Assembly: GCF_006716065.1 (NCBI RefSeq)
Contig: NZ_VFOL01000001.1
Location: 4,278,001 to 4,342,000 of the forward strand
DNA: 64,000 nt
Source: Salinispora arenicola
Lineage (GTDB): Bacteria; Actinomycetota; Actinomycetes; Mycobacteriales; Micromonosporaceae
Reading direction: 5' to 3'
The notes under the pieces were generated by a model. It was given only the letters and a program-made list of their open reading frames with translations, ran no database searches and had not been told where the DNA came from. The position numbers and the translations under genes are program-made. Of the stretch, positions 1-7,595 are shown piece by piece. How positions within the stretch are numbered: position 1 is the stretch's first letter; each line of letters begins with the position of its first letter.

Positions 1-238
1 TCGGCGGGCTGGTATCGGCGACCGGGTGCCGCCGGGGGCACGGCTGCACGCGTTGCGGCACACGTTCGCGACGCGACTGGCTGAGGATGGCGCGAGTGCG
101 GCGGAGATCATGCGGTTGCTGGGACACGTGTCGCTGGCGTCATCCCAGGCGTACATCGAGGTGACGGCTGGTCAACAGCGGGCAGCGGTGCGATCGAATC
201 GCACCCATCGCGTGCTGGCGGGGTTGCTGTCGGGTTGA
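1..238 (+). CDS. tyrosine recombinase/integrase, C-terminal fragment (runs in from left edge)
   Basis: The frame is open from the left edge, so the true start lies outside the window. The visible residues are the catalytic C-terminus of a phage-type tyrosine recombinase: LHALRHTFATRL carries the H-x-x-R box, LLGHVSLASSQAY carries the LLGH motif, and the Tyr of SSQAYIEVT is the expected nucleophile. Such enzymes integrate phages and actinomycete integrative elements. The protein ends normally, about 45 residues after that Tyr. What it once mobilised is not clear, since the nearest tRNA-derived site is 2.8 kb away. Confidence 0.85.
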   Translation, partial: RRAGIGDRVPPGARLHALRHTFATRLAEDGASAAEIMRLLGHVSLASSQAYIEVTAGQQRAAVRSNRTHRVLAGLLSG

Positions 239-344
239 TCCACAGCGCTACGGCCGGCAGTTTAAGAGATAGATCAATTCCGTGTTGGCCAGTCCCACTG
301 AATAGTGGAGGGTGGTCCAGTCAGTCCAACATCTACGGATCTGT
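239..344. other. short intergenic stretch between integrase stop and TetR fragment
   Basis: No gene is supported here. It contains the heptamer ttaagag at about 257, the same as the anticodon-loop heptamer in the two tRNA-Lys remnants at 3.1 and 19.3 kb. Seven bases are too few to call an attachment site. The TetR frame is cut off at the right edge, so a rearrangement endpoint probably lies here. Confidence 0.3.
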
Positions 345-749
345 TCACCTTTGTGCCCGCGACAGTTGCGCGGCGCGCCGATAGACGTCTGCGGCGCCGG
401 CGACCTGCCGGCGGATCTGCCCGTGTGGGTCCGGATCGGCGAGTGCGGCACGCACCCAGGGCCGCTCGAGTGTGGGAACGGGTTCGTCGTCGCCGGCGAT
501 GGCCAGGTCGAGGGCTGCGGTGAGGATGGCCCGCTTGGTGCCGAAGCTGTAGTAGACGCTCTGCTCGCTCACGCCGGCCCTGGCGGCGATGGCCGCGACG
601 CTGGTGCTGCTGTAGCCGGCCGTGGTGAACAGCTCGGTGGCCGCCGTGGTGATGCGCGTCCGGGTGGATCGGGATCGCGCGGTCCTGCCGTCCTCGGATG
701 GCTTCTTCACGGTTGGTTGCTGGCGGTTGCGGTGTGGTGTTTCGCTCAC
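345..749 (-). pseudogene. TetR/AcrR family repressor, C-terminally truncated
   Basis: The start is taken as the GTG at 749 (VSETPHRNRQQ); longer frames upstream would read through the divergent promoter. Residues about 25-70 form a TetR helix-turn-helix (TRITTAATELF, SVAAIAARAGVSEQSVYYSFGTKRAIL). Only about 134 residues remain against the usual 190-220, and the frame stops after YRRAAQLSRAQR, so the ligand-binding and dimerisation domain is mostly missing. It is divergent from a drug exporter with an inverted repeat between them, the usual layout of a repressor and its pump. The truncated protein is unlikely to respond to ligand and may not dimerise. Confidence 0.75.
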
Positions 750-768
750 ACCATTGACTATAGCCCGA

Positions 769-788
769 CTACAAAAACATTCTTGTAG
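769..788. promoter_or_regulatory. probable TetR operator between repressor fragment and exporter
   Basis: Inverted repeat ctacaa-N8-ttgtag (769-774 and 783-788), two bases upstream of the exporter GTG at 790 and 20 bases from the repressor GTG at 749. A second overlapping dyad, gtag-N5-ctac, lies at 785-797. The position and symmetry fit a TetR-family operator; binding is inferred. Confidence 0.6.
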
Positions 789-789
789 C

Positions 790-2253
790 GTGACTACTAA
801 AACTTGGGGCCGAGGTGGGCTGGCCGCACTGCTGCTGCTCACCTCCGTGGAACTCGTGGTGTTTCTTGAGGTGTCGATCGTCAACGTCGCTCTGCCGGCG
901 ATGGGTGCAGCGCTGGCGTTGACCGAGTCCGGGCTGACCTGGGTGGTCAACGCCTACCAACTCACCTTCGGCGGCTTGCAGCTGGTCGCCGGTAGGGCCG
1001 CGGACGTGGTCGGCCGGCGCCGCATGTTCCAGGCCGGAATCGCGCTGTTCACCGGCGCGTCGCTACTGGCGGGCCTCGCACCCGACGCGGGCACGCTGCT
1101 GCTGGGTCGAGCGATACAGGGCATTGGTGCGGCGATCGTGGTCCCCGCCGAGCTCGCGTTGATCGCCGCGATCTTCACCGAACCCGCTGCCTACCGTCGG
1201 GCGTTCGCGGTATGGAGCGCCATGGCCGCCGCCGGTGCGGGCTCGGGTGTGGCGTTGGGCGGCGTCCTGACCCAGACACTTGGTTGGCCCTGGATCTTTC
1301 TGATCAACGTCCCGATCGGTGTGGTCGCCCTTGTCCTGAGCCCGCGCCTGCTCCCCGCCGACCCGCCGTGGGCCGGGCGTGCCAGCGGCGCTCGGACGCA
1401 GCTGGACCTGGTAGGTGGACTCACCGTCACCGGATCCGTGCTCGCCATGGTCCTGCTCGCCACCGAGTTGCCCACCTCCGGGTGGACGCCGCTCACCTAC
1501 ACGGCAGCCGTCGCCACCCTCGGGCTCGGTACGGTGTTCGCGGTCAACCAGCGGCGCCATCCGGCCCCGATCCTGCCGCCGCAACTGCTGCGGATACGCC
1601 AGGTACGGGCCGGCGTCGCGGCCAACGCTCTCGTGGGCGCCTCCCACGTGCCAGCGTTCGTGCTGCTGTCGCTCATGCTCCAGCAGGCCATGGGATACTC
1701 CGCCCTCGCCGCCGGATTCGCCGTACTGCCTATCGCCGCGGTCAACATGGTCACCGCGCGTACCGCGCTGCCCTGGGCGATCGGCCGCTTCGGGTCACGC
1801 GTGGTTCTCGCGGCCGGGATGTTCCTGGTCGCGCTCGGCCTGGCCGGATACGCGATCCTGCTGCACCCCGGCGCCAGCTACCTGACCGCCGTGTTGCCGG
1901 CCAGCCTGATCTTCGCAGCCGGCCTGCCTGCTGTGTTCGTCGGTTCCACCGCCCCCGCCGTACGCAGCGCACCGGAAAATCAGCAAGGAGCCGCCTCTGG
2001 CCTGGTCAACACCGCCCAACGCCTCGGCGCCGCCCTGGGCCTCACCGCCTTGCTGATGGCCTCGGCAGCATGGACCGACAACCGCGGCAGCGGCGACGGG
2101 GCCACCGCGCTCGCCGATGGTCTACGCATCGGGTTTGCCGGCGCGGCCGCCATCGCCGTCCTGGGAATCCTCTGCGCGCTGTCCATGGGCACCCGAGAAC
2201 CGAAGAAGCCGGCGAGCGGCGATACACCACCACAGGAGGCGGTCGCCCGATGA
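790..2253 (+). CDS. MFS transporter, DHA2 (EmrB/QacA, 14-TM) drug exporter
   Basis: The protein of 487 residues is rich in hydrophobic segments consistent with 14 membrane helices. MFS motif A appears as GRAADVVGRRRMF at residues 68-80, and the N-terminus ELVVFLEVSIVNVALPAMG is typical of the DHA2 branch, which exports drugs or metabolites in exchange for protons across the cytoplasmic membrane. The start is the GTG at 790, just after the operator-like dyad. It is divergent from the truncated TetR gene, which would normally control it. Its stop overlaps the ATG of the following oxidoreductase fragment (ATGA), so they were one operon. The substrate cannot be told from sequence. Confidence 0.88.
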   Translation: MTTKTWGRGGLAALLLLTSVELVVFLEVSIVNVALPAMGAALALTESGLTWVVNAYQLTFGGLQLVAGRAADVVGRRRMFQAGIALFTGASLLAGLAPDAGTLLLGRAIQGIGAAIVVPAELALIAAIFTEPAAYRRAFAVWSAMAAAGAGSGVALGGVLTQTLGWPWIFLINVPIGVVALVLSPRLLPADPPWAGRASGARTQLDLVGGLTVTGSVLAMVLLATELPTSGWTPLTYTAAVATLGLGTVFAVNQRRHPAPILPPQLLRIRQVRAGVAANALVGASHVPAFVLLSLMLQQAMGYSALAAGFAVLPIAAVNMVTARTALPWAIGRFGSRVVLAAGMFLVALGLAGYAILLHPGASYLTAVLPASLIFAAGLPAVFVGSTAPAVRSAPENQQGAASGLVNTAQRLGAALGLTALLMASAAWTDNRGSGDGATALADGLRIGFAGAAAIAVLGILCALSMGTREPKKPASGDTPPQEAVAR

Positions 2254-2429
2254 ACCGGATCCTCGTCCTCGGCGGATACGGCGCCGTCGGCATACACGCC
2301 GTGACCGCACTGGTCAGTCGCGGATCAGCAGTCCTCGAGGTGGGTTCGACGCGCACACCACCTCGACCTCCGGCCACAACACCCGGCACGTGGCGTAGGC
2401 CCGACGCTGCTGGTAGGGCCGCGACATGA
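2250..2429 (+). pseudogene. NAD(P)-binding oxidoreductase, N-terminal fragment
   Basis: Starts at an ATG overlapping the exporter stop. The first 25 residues (MNRILVLGGYGAVGIHAVT...) are a Rossmann nucleotide-binding start with GGYGAVG, as in saccharopine-dehydrogenase-like and NmrA-like proteins. After about position 2325 the frame runs through DNA belonging to the opposite-strand DUF218 gene and stops at 59 residues. It is a remnant of a gene that was coupled to the exporter and was cut by a rearrangement. Confidence 0.65.
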
Positions 2430-2829
2430 GCAGCACCGACTCCACCGGGATCCGGCGTTCGGCCAGGAGCTGACGCGAGAACTCCAGGTTCTCGGCGGTG
2501 TTCGTGGCACGCTGCTCCACCAGAATCACTCCCGCCGGTACGCCCCGCTCGACGGCGTACTCGCGGTAGTGCACCGCCTCCCCGCGAGGGAACCGCTCAA
2601 CCGTCGTCGAAGCATTCGCGCCGGTAAACAGGATCCTTGGGAACAGGCCCTCGTGGAACAGACGCGTCGCGACGACCGCCACCCCAAGATCATGACTGCC
2701 CAGCCCGATACCCACATCACACGAACGCAACTCGTGACGCATGTCGTGGTAGCGCCAAAGCGTCACCACGTCCGCCCGGACAGCGCCCGGGATCGCTTCG
2801 GCAGGTGCCGCCGCACGTCGGTTCAGCAC
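2314..2829 (-). CDS. DUF218 (YdcF/SanA-like) protein, probably 3'-truncated
   Basis: The protein of 171 residues matches the DUF218 pattern: CDVGIGLGSHDLGVA, RILFTGANAS, EAVHYREYAVERGVP, LVEQRATNTAENLEFS and VLLMSRPYQQRRAYAT. The family (YdcF, SanA, ElyC) is poorly defined biochemically; YdcF binds S-adenosylmethionine. The end (NPPRGLLIRD) comes earlier than is usual and falls where the opposite-strand oxidoreductase fragment also breaks, so the last part is probably lost. GTG start. Confidence 0.7.
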   Translation of the reverse strand: MLNRRAAAPAEAIPGAVRADVVTLWRYHDMRHELRSCDVGIGLGSHDLGVAVVATRLFHEGLFPRILFTGANASTTVERFPRGEAVHYREYAVERGVPAGVILVEQRATNTAENLEFSRQLLAERRIPVESVLLMSRPYQQRRAYATCRVLWPEVEVVCASNPPRGLLIRD

Positions 2830-3026
2830 CTACCAGTCCGGTCCGCGCTGGGTTCCCTCATGCCGCCAGCGTAGGGGTAGCAGCGCAGCACGATACCGCT
2901 GACTCCAGCACCACGCCGCCGGCCTCCTCCAGACCAGGAGGTTGGCGACGGCCAGGGCGATCGTGACGTCCAACGGCTCCCGAGCACCCACCCACCGAGC
3001 GACCAACCGCCATCGCCGTACGCGAA
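2830..3026. other. non-coding DNA, shares similarity with 19.15 kb
   Basis: No gene is supported. The right-hand part (about 2970-3026, with caccgagcgacca and cgtacgcgaaaa) resembles the corresponding stretch before 19204, so the repeat associated with the tRNA-Lys remnants extends beyond the tRNA and its terminator. Confidence 0.4.
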
Positions 3027-3065
3027 AAGGCCCTGAACCGGTGTGAACCACAGGGTCAGGGCCTT
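3027..3065 (-). terminator. terminator downstream of tRNA-Lys remnant
   Basis: Inverted repeat aaggccctga/tcagggcctt (3027-3036 and 3056-3065). It is read on the minus strand just after the tRNA 3' end and followed by a short T run. A close relative follows the second tRNA remnant at 19.2 kb. Confidence 0.6.
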
Positions 3066-3072
3066 GCTCGTT

Positions 3073-3118
3073 GGGTGCGCCGCCAGGGACTCGAACCCCG
3101 AACCCGCGGATTAAGAGT
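3073..3118 (-). repeat. 3'-half tRNA-Lys(CTT) remnant, candidate attachment site
   Basis: Read on the minus strand this is the end of a tRNA-Lys gene: anticodon loop ctcttaa (anticodon CTT at 3113-3115), variable region, T-loop ttcgagt with its stem, and acceptor strand gcggcgca. The 5' half (acceptor 5' strand, D-arm) is missing, so it is not a working tRNA gene. Actinomycete integrative elements use such 3' tRNA segments as att cores. The same segment recurs at 19250-19298, bounding the 16-kb island. Confidence 0.75.
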
Positions 3119-3165
3119 TGGATCATCGTAGACTCAATCCGTCTAACTGAGTCGCATACGGCTAT

Positions 3166-4218
3166 CTATTCCCAGTCAGGCCGCGACTTCACCGAGGCGG
3201 TGTGCCGCTCAGTCCACCGGATGCTTGGTGCTCCAAAACCGCCGGAGCACCCACGGAGCACCCACATGGCCCTGTCGTGAGCTCCGAACCGGGCTCGAAT
3301 CCAGCACGACCAAGTTTGGTTACGAGATGGATAGCTGTGCGGTAGGAACGGATTGCTCCCGTCTGGGTCGACCGGCGCAGGGGCGACTGCTCCCCCAACG
3401 TTGCGCCGGTCCGGTGACAGAGGCGATGGCGTCGGGTTCGTCGGCATGACCGGTTCCACGATCAGCTCGGGTGGTGCCGACGACTCGGCCTTGAGGGTCT
3501 TGAGGAGTTCGGATACTCGGGTGTTGGACACGGTGTGACCGGCAGCGCGGAGGGCTTCGGCGAGTTCAGCCCGGGTCAGTGCCTGCCCGTTCGCGGTGAG
3601 CCGGTCCCGGACCTTGCGCGCCGCCGGCAGTAGCTCGCCAACATCGGCGGACGGCTGCGCGGACGGTCCCCGGTCCGCTCGCTGCCGGTTCCGTCCGCCG
3701 TATCGGCGACGGGCATCCGGTGAGCGGACGGTCCGGGTCCTGGACCGCTCCCCCGCCGTGACAGCGGACCGCACCGTCTCATTCAGTCCGTTGTCGGGAA
3801 CGGTCCGCCCGGCCTCATCCGGTTGGTAGTCCACTACCGCCACGGCAGGGGCGGGTGTGACGGCGCTGGTCCGGCCGAGGGCGATCTTGACCATGACCAG
3901 GAATCCGAGCGCGGGTACGGCGGCGGCGACCCACCCAATGACCGAAGGTTCGGCCTCGACGACCTGCGCCGCCAGGGACAGGGTGACCGCGCACGCCAGC
4001 ACGGTGGCCGGGAAGACGGTGGAGGTGTGGGCGCGTTTGCGGCGGCGCAGTTCCAGGCCAGAGGCGATGGACATCAGTTCCAGGACGATCGCGTCGGCCC
4101 AGGCCAGCCAACCGGGTTGGCCGTGCGCGGCGGCCACGTTATGCACGTGGGTGAAGCTGGCCGCCCCCGCCGCGCCGCCGATGGCCAGCATGATGACGAC
4201 CTGGACGACGCCCTCCAC
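3166..4218 (-). CDS. DUF2637 (SpdB/SpdA-like) membrane protein of integrative element
   Basis: Predicted 350 residues with a GTG start at 4218. Residues 1-115 carry about four membrane helices and the family hallmarks SFTHVHNVAAAHGQPGWLAW, DAIVLELMSIASGLELRRRKR and SLAAQVVEAEPSVIGW. Residues about 190-240 (VRDRLTANGQ...VSELLKTLK) look like a small winged-helix segment, as in many DUF2637 proteins. These proteins occur in actinomycete plasmids and AICEs and are linked to conjugal spreading; the exact role is not established. The last 60 residues (from about GGAVAP) read into the tRNA-flanking DNA and may be an abnormal extension. Confidence 0.72.
   Translation of the reverse strand: MEGVVQVVIMLAIGGAAGAASFTHVHNVAAAHGQPGWLAWADAIVLELMSIASGLELRRRKRAHTSTVFPATVLACAVTLSLAAQVVEAEPSVIGWVAAAVPALGFLVMVKIALGRTSAVTPAPAVAVVDYQPDEAGRTVPDNGLNETVRSAVTAGERSRTRTVRSPDARRRYGGRNRQRADRGPSAQPSADVGELLPAARKVRDRLTANGQALTRAELAEALRAAGHTVSNTRVSELLKTLKAESSAPPELIVEPVMPTNPTPSPLSPDRRNVGGAVAPAPVDPDGSNPFLPHSYPSRNQTWSCWIRARFGAHDRAMWVLRGCSGGFGAPSIRWTERHTASVKSRPDWE
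3227..3265. repeat. inverted plus tandem repeats next to the att-like core
   Basis: ggtgctcc (3227-3234) is inverted as ggagcacc (3244-3251), and the 11-mer ggagcacccac is tandemly repeated (3244-3254, 3255-3265). The position, 110-150 bases inside the tRNA remnant, would suit arm-type integrase or excisionase sites; this is inference. Confidence 0.35.
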
Positions 4219-4246
4219 GCGGCTGCCGCGCGGACTGGTGTCCGGG

Positions 4247-4576
4247 TCAGAGATCGATGCTGTCGTGGACCATCACCTCCCCGACCCCGGACAGGGGTTC
4301 CGGTCCGTCCGTCAGTCGCGGGAGGCGGGACCGGAGGGCGGACCGACCCGGCGTCGGACAACAGTCGGGACGGGGACCGGACACCGGTCGCGGACCGCCC
4401 GACGCGGACGCCGGACCGAGACTGGTCCGCCGCTGTGGGGAGCGGACGATTGGTGCTCTCACGGGTCTGTCAGCGCCGACCGCGCTGCTCACGACAGATC
4501 CGGGACAGACGCCGACCGTTGATGTCCGCTCCGCCGCGGAGGTACTGCCCACGGCCGTCGTGCCGTCACCGATCAC
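4247..4576 (-). CDS. hypothetical small protein between DUF2637 and replication-relaxation genes
   Basis: 109 residues whose start overlaps the stop of the upstream replication-relaxation gene by ATGA. The protein is rich in Arg, Pro and Ser, has no recognisable motif or membrane segment, and is followed within 30 bases by the DUF2637 gene. The coupled position is the main argument for it. Composition alone would also fit a chance frame. Confidence 0.35.
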   Translation of the reverse strand: MIGDGTTAVGSTSAAERTSTVGVCPGSVVSSAVGADRPVRAPIVRSPQRRTSLGPASASGGPRPVSGPRPDCCPTPGRSALRSRLPRLTDGPEPLSGVGEVMVHDSIDL

Positions 4577-5460
4577 GCAGCCGCACCCGCCCGGCCGGAG
4601 GCGTCAACGGCATACCCGGCCAGATCCGCCAGCCGCAGCCGCGGCCCTTCCCCGCCGGCCACGGCCCACACCGCCTCTGCCGGGCCGAGGCCCGTCATCG
4701 CGGCGTGGTCGCGGGCACCGGTGGCAACCGGCACCGCCAGCGGCACGTCGGCCAGCACGCGGCGCAGGTTGCACTCTCGGGCAGCAGAGTGCAGCCAGAA
4801 CAGCACCGGCCACGCCCGCCCGATCGTGCCGAAAAGCTCCCGATAGCCGTCCACCTTGCCGGCCAGGATCGACAACTGCTCGGCGCCGGTGTCGTACTCG
4901 ACGAAGAACGGCACCTCGACATCATTCTCGACCCACCGGCCGTAGCCGTCCGGGCGAACCCTCGGCTGATACGCCCGCACCAGCCCCGGATCCTGGCGGC
5001 TGGTGAACGTCCCGGCACGCTGGCACACCATCTCCGGCAACCACTCGATCAACCCGGTGTCCGGATGAGTACGGGCGTGGCCGGCCAGGTCAGTGAAGAA
5101 GCCGTTCACCCCGAGGCGGTGAGAGAGGCTGCGGGTGGAGGTCCAGCGCCGCCGCTCCACCCGGGCGTGGTCCCGCCGGGGTGGGCGTTCGTCGCGGCTG
5201 GCGGCGACGACCTCAGCGCCGAGTTGGTCGATGACGTAGTGGTACGGGTAGGAGCCGCCGTCGGCCCGCTGCGGTCGGAACCGAGCGACGAGGCGCAACC
5301 GATACAGAGTCCGTAATCGGCGCTGGCAGAAGTCGAGCGACGGGAACAGGGCCTGGGCGATCTGGAACGACGTCAGCACGCCGTGGTCGTAGAGCCAGCT
5401 CAGCAGGACCCGGTCACGATCGGTCAGCTGCGACTGGACCCGCAGAACCGGATCATCCAT
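4573..5460 (-). CDS. replication-relaxation family protein (Replic_Relax)
   Basis: 295 residues. The N-terminus is a winged-helix region (LRVQSQLTDRDRVLLSWLYDHGVLTSFQIAQALFPSLDFCQRRLRTLYRL), followed by YHYVIDQLGAEVVA, LGVNGFFTDLAGHARTHPD and VPFFVEYDTGAEQLSILAGKVDGY, the order seen in the Replic_Relax family. Members lie on actinomycete plasmids and integrative elements and are thought to help replication or mobilisation; the enzymology is unproven. ATG start at 5460 with a strong ribosome site (aaggaggtgatg). A truncated paralogue with a similar leader lies at 7249-7467. Confidence 0.85.
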   Translation of the reverse strand: MDDPVLRVQSQLTDRDRVLLSWLYDHGVLTSFQIAQALFPSLDFCQRRLRTLYRLRLVARFRPQRADGGSYPYHYVIDQLGAEVVAASRDERPPRRDHARVERRRWTSTRSLSHRLGVNGFFTDLAGHARTHPDTGLIEWLPEMVCQRAGTFTSRQDPGLVRAYQPRVRPDGYGRWVENDVEVPFFVEYDTGAEQLSILAGKVDGYRELFGTIGRAWPVLFWLHSAARECNLRRVLADVPLAVPVATGARDHAAMTGLGPAEAVWAVAGGEGPRLRLADLAGYAVDASGRAGAAA

Positions 5461-6595
5461 CCACCATCACCTCCTTTCCGATACGTATGGCCTCCCCTGG
5501 GGGAGGAACCCGAGACCAGGACGGGTCTGTCGCAGCACAACCAGCCAGTGTTGACAGACGGGCTGACCTGCGGTGTGAGCGGGAAACGGGGGTCCGTTCG
5601 GGTGTCCGGCTGAAGACTGACCCCAACGGGGACGTCAACCCGGACCCCGCAACGGAGGTCAACACGGAATCTGTCAGCGCCACCGGCAGAAAGCCGGAAC
5701 GCGGTGAGATGGGATGTACAGAGAACACAAGAGCTCCTTGATCGAAGAATGGAACGTCGACTGCCGTAACGCCATAGGTGTGCGCCGCCGCAGCCACCGC
5801 CGGGCGCGGGAGACGGCGGCAAGGCACACTGTGGAGTTGTCAATGAACACGCCAACCGGCACACCGGCCGACCCGAGGACGGATCAGGGCAGCAACGCCG
5901 ACACGACCACCAGTGAGGTTGTTGTCGCGGCAGCAGGAACAGCGGTCGCAGTTACGGAGGGCAGAGCGGGCGGCAGCGTGCCGCGCCGGCAGCGGTCTCG
6001 TCTCAGCCTGGAACAGTTACTCCGGGAACCGTCGACATCACGACGGCCCGGTGGGGCGTCGACTCAACCCGCCGGAGAAAGATCCTTCATGACGGCTCCC
6101 CTGTCACTCGACACCATCGACAGCCCGCCCACTCCCAAGCCTCCAACGACCGGCGACGCTCCCGAAGGAGCGCCACCACCCCGGCCGATCGAACATGGCG
6201 GGCAGACCGTCACGCGGTCGCGTTCGTATCAGTACGCCTCCACCGGCAGCACCCTGTCAACCAACATCACCACCAGTCGATCATGACTCTTCCGAACCCA
6301 GTAGGACGCGCTGGTACCCGTCAACCCGTACCGGTATCCAGTGGTACGGATTCCCTGCCGAAAATGACAGAAAAATCTTGAACCACCCGTTCACTCATCT
6401 CACCTTGCGAAACAGCGCTCCCGCTAACCGAGCGGCCAGGGTGCAGGTCGCCGAGGACCCCATCAGTGAGTCGGACCGGCACGGCTTCCCGCACCGGGTC
6501 GTACCCGGTGCGGCCGACGGGTCGGCACCGGCCCGCCGGGCGGCTCAGCTCGCGTACACGTTGATCCCGATGGGAGCACCAGGCACAATCGCCGG
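5461..6595. other. 1.1-kb region upstream of the replication-relaxation gene
   Basis: No gene is clearly supported. The first 60 bases (Shine-Dalgarno, cccctgggggagg and cgagaccagg blocks) resemble the stretch before the truncated paralogue at 7468-7535, so they are probably a duplicated leader or promoter. A plus-strand frame 5714-6286 would encode a Thr/Pro-rich protein without motifs, and I do not accept it as a gene. Confidence 0.4.
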
Positions 6596-7252
6596 GTGAT
6601 CACGAGCGTATTCTTCGACGTGGGCGAGACCATCGTTGACGAGTCCCGGGAGTACGGCACCTGGGCGGACTGGCTCGGGGTGCCACGCCACACCTTCTCG
6701 GCCGTCTTCGGGGCGACCATCGCTCGCGGCCTGGACTACCGGGAGACGTTCCAGGTCTTCCGACCGGGCTTCGACCTGACCGAGGAACGGGAGCGCCGGA
6801 CGGCGGCGGGCCAGCCGGAGTCCTTCACCGAGGAAGACCTCTACCCGGATGCGCGGCCGTGCCTGGCCGCGCTACGCGAGTCGGGGCTACAGGTCGGCCT
6901 CGCCGGCAACCAGACGGCGCGGGCGGAGACAATCCTGCGTGCCCTGGACCTACCGGTCGACGTGATCGGCACCTCGGACGGCTGGGGCGTGGAGAAGCCT
7001 TCCACCGCGTTCTTCGACCGCGTAATCACCGAGGCAGGATGCCCCGCTGACCAGGTGCTCTACGTCGGAGACCGGTTGGACAACGACATCCGGCCGGCGC
7101 AGGAGGCGGGTATCGCCACCGCCCTGGTCCGTCGCGGCCCGTGGGGCTACATCCTCGGCGACAAGACGGTCAGCGACCAGTGCATGTTCCAGCTCGACTC
7201 GCTGGCCGAGCTACCTGACCTCGTACGCAAGCACAACCAGTCGGCACGCTAA
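6596..7252 (+). CDS. HAD-superfamily hydrolase
   Basis: 218 residues, GTG start. HAD motif I is FFDVGETIVD with nucleophile D8 and Gly in place of the usual second Asp (DxGxT, common in the FDVGGT group). Motif II is LAGNQT (102-107), motif III K134 in GVEKPSTAFFD, and motif IV VGDRLDNDI (157-165). A cap domain fits between motifs I and II. The likely reaction is hydrolysis of a phosphate monoester or organic halide; the substrate is unknown. It lies on the island on the opposite strand to the biosynthetic operon and meets the truncated replication-relaxation gene tail to tail with a 4-base overlap. A metabolic link to the operon is possible but unproven. Confidence 0.82.
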   Translation: MITSVFFDVGETIVDESREYGTWADWLGVPRHTFSAVFGATIARGLDYRETFQVFRPGFDLTEERERRTAAGQPESFTEEDLYPDARPCLAALRESGLQVGLAGNQTARAETILRALDLPVDVIGTSDGWGVEKPSTAFFDRVITEAGCPADQVLYVGDRLDNDIRPAQEAGIATALVRRGPWGYILGDKTVSDQCMFQLDSLAELPDLVRKHNQSAR

Positions 7253-7467
7253 CCACCCGGCAGCGCGGCCCGACTGGCAGTGAGGGCGGCAACGCGTTCG
7301 TCCAGCCGGTACAGGGTCCGCAACCGCCGCTGACCGAAGTCCAACGACGGAAACAGGGCGTTCGCGAGCTGGAACGACGTCCCGACACCATGGTCGTACA
7401 ACCAGCTCAGCAACACCCGATCACGGCCGGTCAGCTGGGACTGGACCCGAAGGACCAGATCATTCAC
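7249..7467 (-). pseudogene. truncated second copy of replication-relaxation gene
   Basis: From the GTG at 7467 (VNDLVLRVQSQLTGRDRV...) the first 50 residues are close to the start of the intact copy at 4573-5460: LLSWLYDHGVGTSFQLANALFPSLDF matches its winged helix with few changes. After LRTLYRL the sequence turns into unrelated residues and stops at 72. The ribosome site (aaggaggtgg) and upstream blocks are also shared. It looks like the remains of a second integrative element or an internal duplication. Confidence 0.8.
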
Positions 7468-7595
7468 CGGATACCACCTCCTTTCCAAGTAGGGAAAGCC
7501 AGCCCCCCAGGGGAGAAAACCGAGACCAGGCAGTGCCTTTCGACGCGGCGGCGCAGCAGATCCAGGCACCTGCGGGGGTCGACCTCCCTATATTC

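Noticed and set aside
251..270. ttaagag near the integrase end as an attachment site
   Set aside because: Only seven bases agree with the tRNA-Lys remnants; no tRNA arm is nearby.
5714..6286. Thr/Pro-rich 190-residue frame
   Set aside because: No motif, no ribosome site, and composition expected of GC-rich non-coding frames.
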